A stretch of 64,000 nucleotides of DNA, taken from positions 86,073,386 through 86,137,385 of the forward strand of contig JAKSZU010000005.1 in NCBI GenBank assembly GCA_026018925.1, given 5' to 3'. This document shows, piece after piece, positions 63,436-64,000 of this stretch. Below the pieces are notes generated by a model. The model was not told the DNA's origin. It saw nothing but the letters and a program-made list of their open reading frames with translations, and did not search any database. Every line of letters starts with the position of its first letter. The stretch's first letter is position 1. A program made the position numbers and the translations under genes. This DNA comes from Tupaia tana (lineage: Eukaryota > Chordata > Mammalia > Scandentia > Tupaiidae).

Positions 63436-63699
63436 AGTTTTAATGTACCTACTTTAAACAATTATTTTTGGCTCTTAAAATATTTAATATAAATATATAT
63501 ATATTAATGGAGTATTTACATATTAATGTACACAATAATTTGATGATGGTTATATCTGTCTAGTGAAAAATCATGCATTTTTACTAGTAAAGTGAAAACT
63601 ATGTACCCCACATCATGCATTTAAACAGAAATAGCTTTCATTTTTATAAAATAATATTATTGTACAAGAAAGCAGAAAAGACCCTTTTAGAAACAATAA

Positions 63700-63870
63700 A
63701 ACTAGGTCCTGATGCGCAGGGGCTGCTCGTGTCAGAAATACGCTGAGAACTCACAAGCCCTGTGTGATTGCTTCAGTTCCCCGATGTACTCCAGAGTATC
63801 AGAGCTCAATTCAAAGCCGGCGGTGTCAAGCCCTTCAGATTTACTTCGCGTTTAACAACCCAGGTATCTA
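63700..63870. other. CpG-bearing island of unknown origin
   Basis: GC-richer patch in AT-rich flanks with CpGs in GATGCGCAGG, ATACGCTG, CCCCGATG, GCCGGCGG and TTCGCGTT. The minus strand is open for 35 codons, including ELSSDTLEYIGELKQ. No family recognised. Confidence 0.2.
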
Positions 63871-63939
63871 AATTGGTCTATTCCCTCTTGCCACAACTGA
63901 TGGTCAGAAAGTGTTTTTGGGTTCTTGTTCTTCCTTTTT

Positions 63940-64000
63940 AATAGATGCATTCATCAAACATTTATTGCATCTACTATTTACTAGGCACTTTGCTAGGCAC
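63940..64000. mobile_element. Ancient L2/MIR-type fragment, cut by window end
   Basis: AAACATTTATTGCATCTACT followed by TAGGCACTTTGCTAGGCAC is the generic motif of old MIR/L2-like repeats. The rest is outside the window. Confidence 0.55.

Overview
This is mammalian, AT-rich, non-coding (intergenic or intronic) nuclear DNA dominated by retrotransposon debris. I find no intact protein-coding gene, no stand-alone RNA gene, no CRISPR array and no bacterial or phage-type system. Open reading frames above 60 codons fall almost entirely inside repeats (frames through SINE pyrimidine tracts, poly-T tails and LINE fragments) and are not genes.

The dominant element is one family of tRNA-derived SINEs, about 60 copies on both strands. 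A full copy is about 265-285 bp: a tRNA-like head starting GGGACCAGCAGTTAGCG with recognisable A and B boxes, a body carrying the inverted repeat CCCCCCTGGGGGG, a CT-rich tract, the 3' motif CCCTATAGCAAAAACCTCTC and a poly-A tail. I call this type A. Type B is a short form (about 175-200 bp) joining the same head directly to a CT tract and a GGTCAAATT-type A-rich tail. Type C is an older, more divergent tRNA-like form with a different head and body. One diverged 7SL-RNA-derived (Alu/B1/FLAM-like) element lies at 43.7-43.9 kb. Abundant tRNA SINEs plus a rare fossil 7SL monomer suggest a member of Euarchontoglires with few Alu-like elements. My best guess is a colugo (Dermoptera, CYN-type SINEs), but this is inference from remembered family descriptions and needs a database match.

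Other layers are LINE-1 pieces of several ages (old ORF2 and 3' regions near 0.2-1.3, 4.2-5.8, 8.2-8.7, 13.8-15.9, 20.2-21.2, 31.9-32.5 and 49.3-50.7 kb; apparently younger 3' ends near 34.6, 36.6, 39.2, 44.3, 46.7 and 55.5 kb), MaLR/MLT1-like LTRs (6.8, 13.3, 51.0, 53.7, 62.1 kb), one unassigned LTR-like segment (26.1 kb), hAT/Charlie-type DNA transposons (7.3 and 57.7 kb), MIR remnants, and microsatellites.

Layout: 0-9.3 kb is repeat-dense; 9.3-14 kb is repeat-poor; 14-28 kb is dense with SINEs; 28.9-30.3 kb and 39.7-41.5 kb are quiet; 41.5-47.5 kb is a pile-up of nested insertions; 47.5-64 kb alternates old LINE/LTR/MIR sequence with SINEs. Many SINE insertions have clear target-site duplications (TSDs), so insertion order can be reconstructed. 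The most interesting items are an L1 3' end with an apparent 3' transduction (39.2-39.7 kb), multi-level nests (43.9-44.9 and 50.9-51.7 kb), repeated SINE insertion into one target (41.8-43.0 kb), a chimeric SINE (41.94-42.30 kb), an internal A-run expanded to 55 bp, and a few short coding-like or exon-like islands (16.0, 21.8, 23.2, 37.9, 59.2, 63.7 kb) that I cannot identify. I did not find a convincing previously undescribed functional system.
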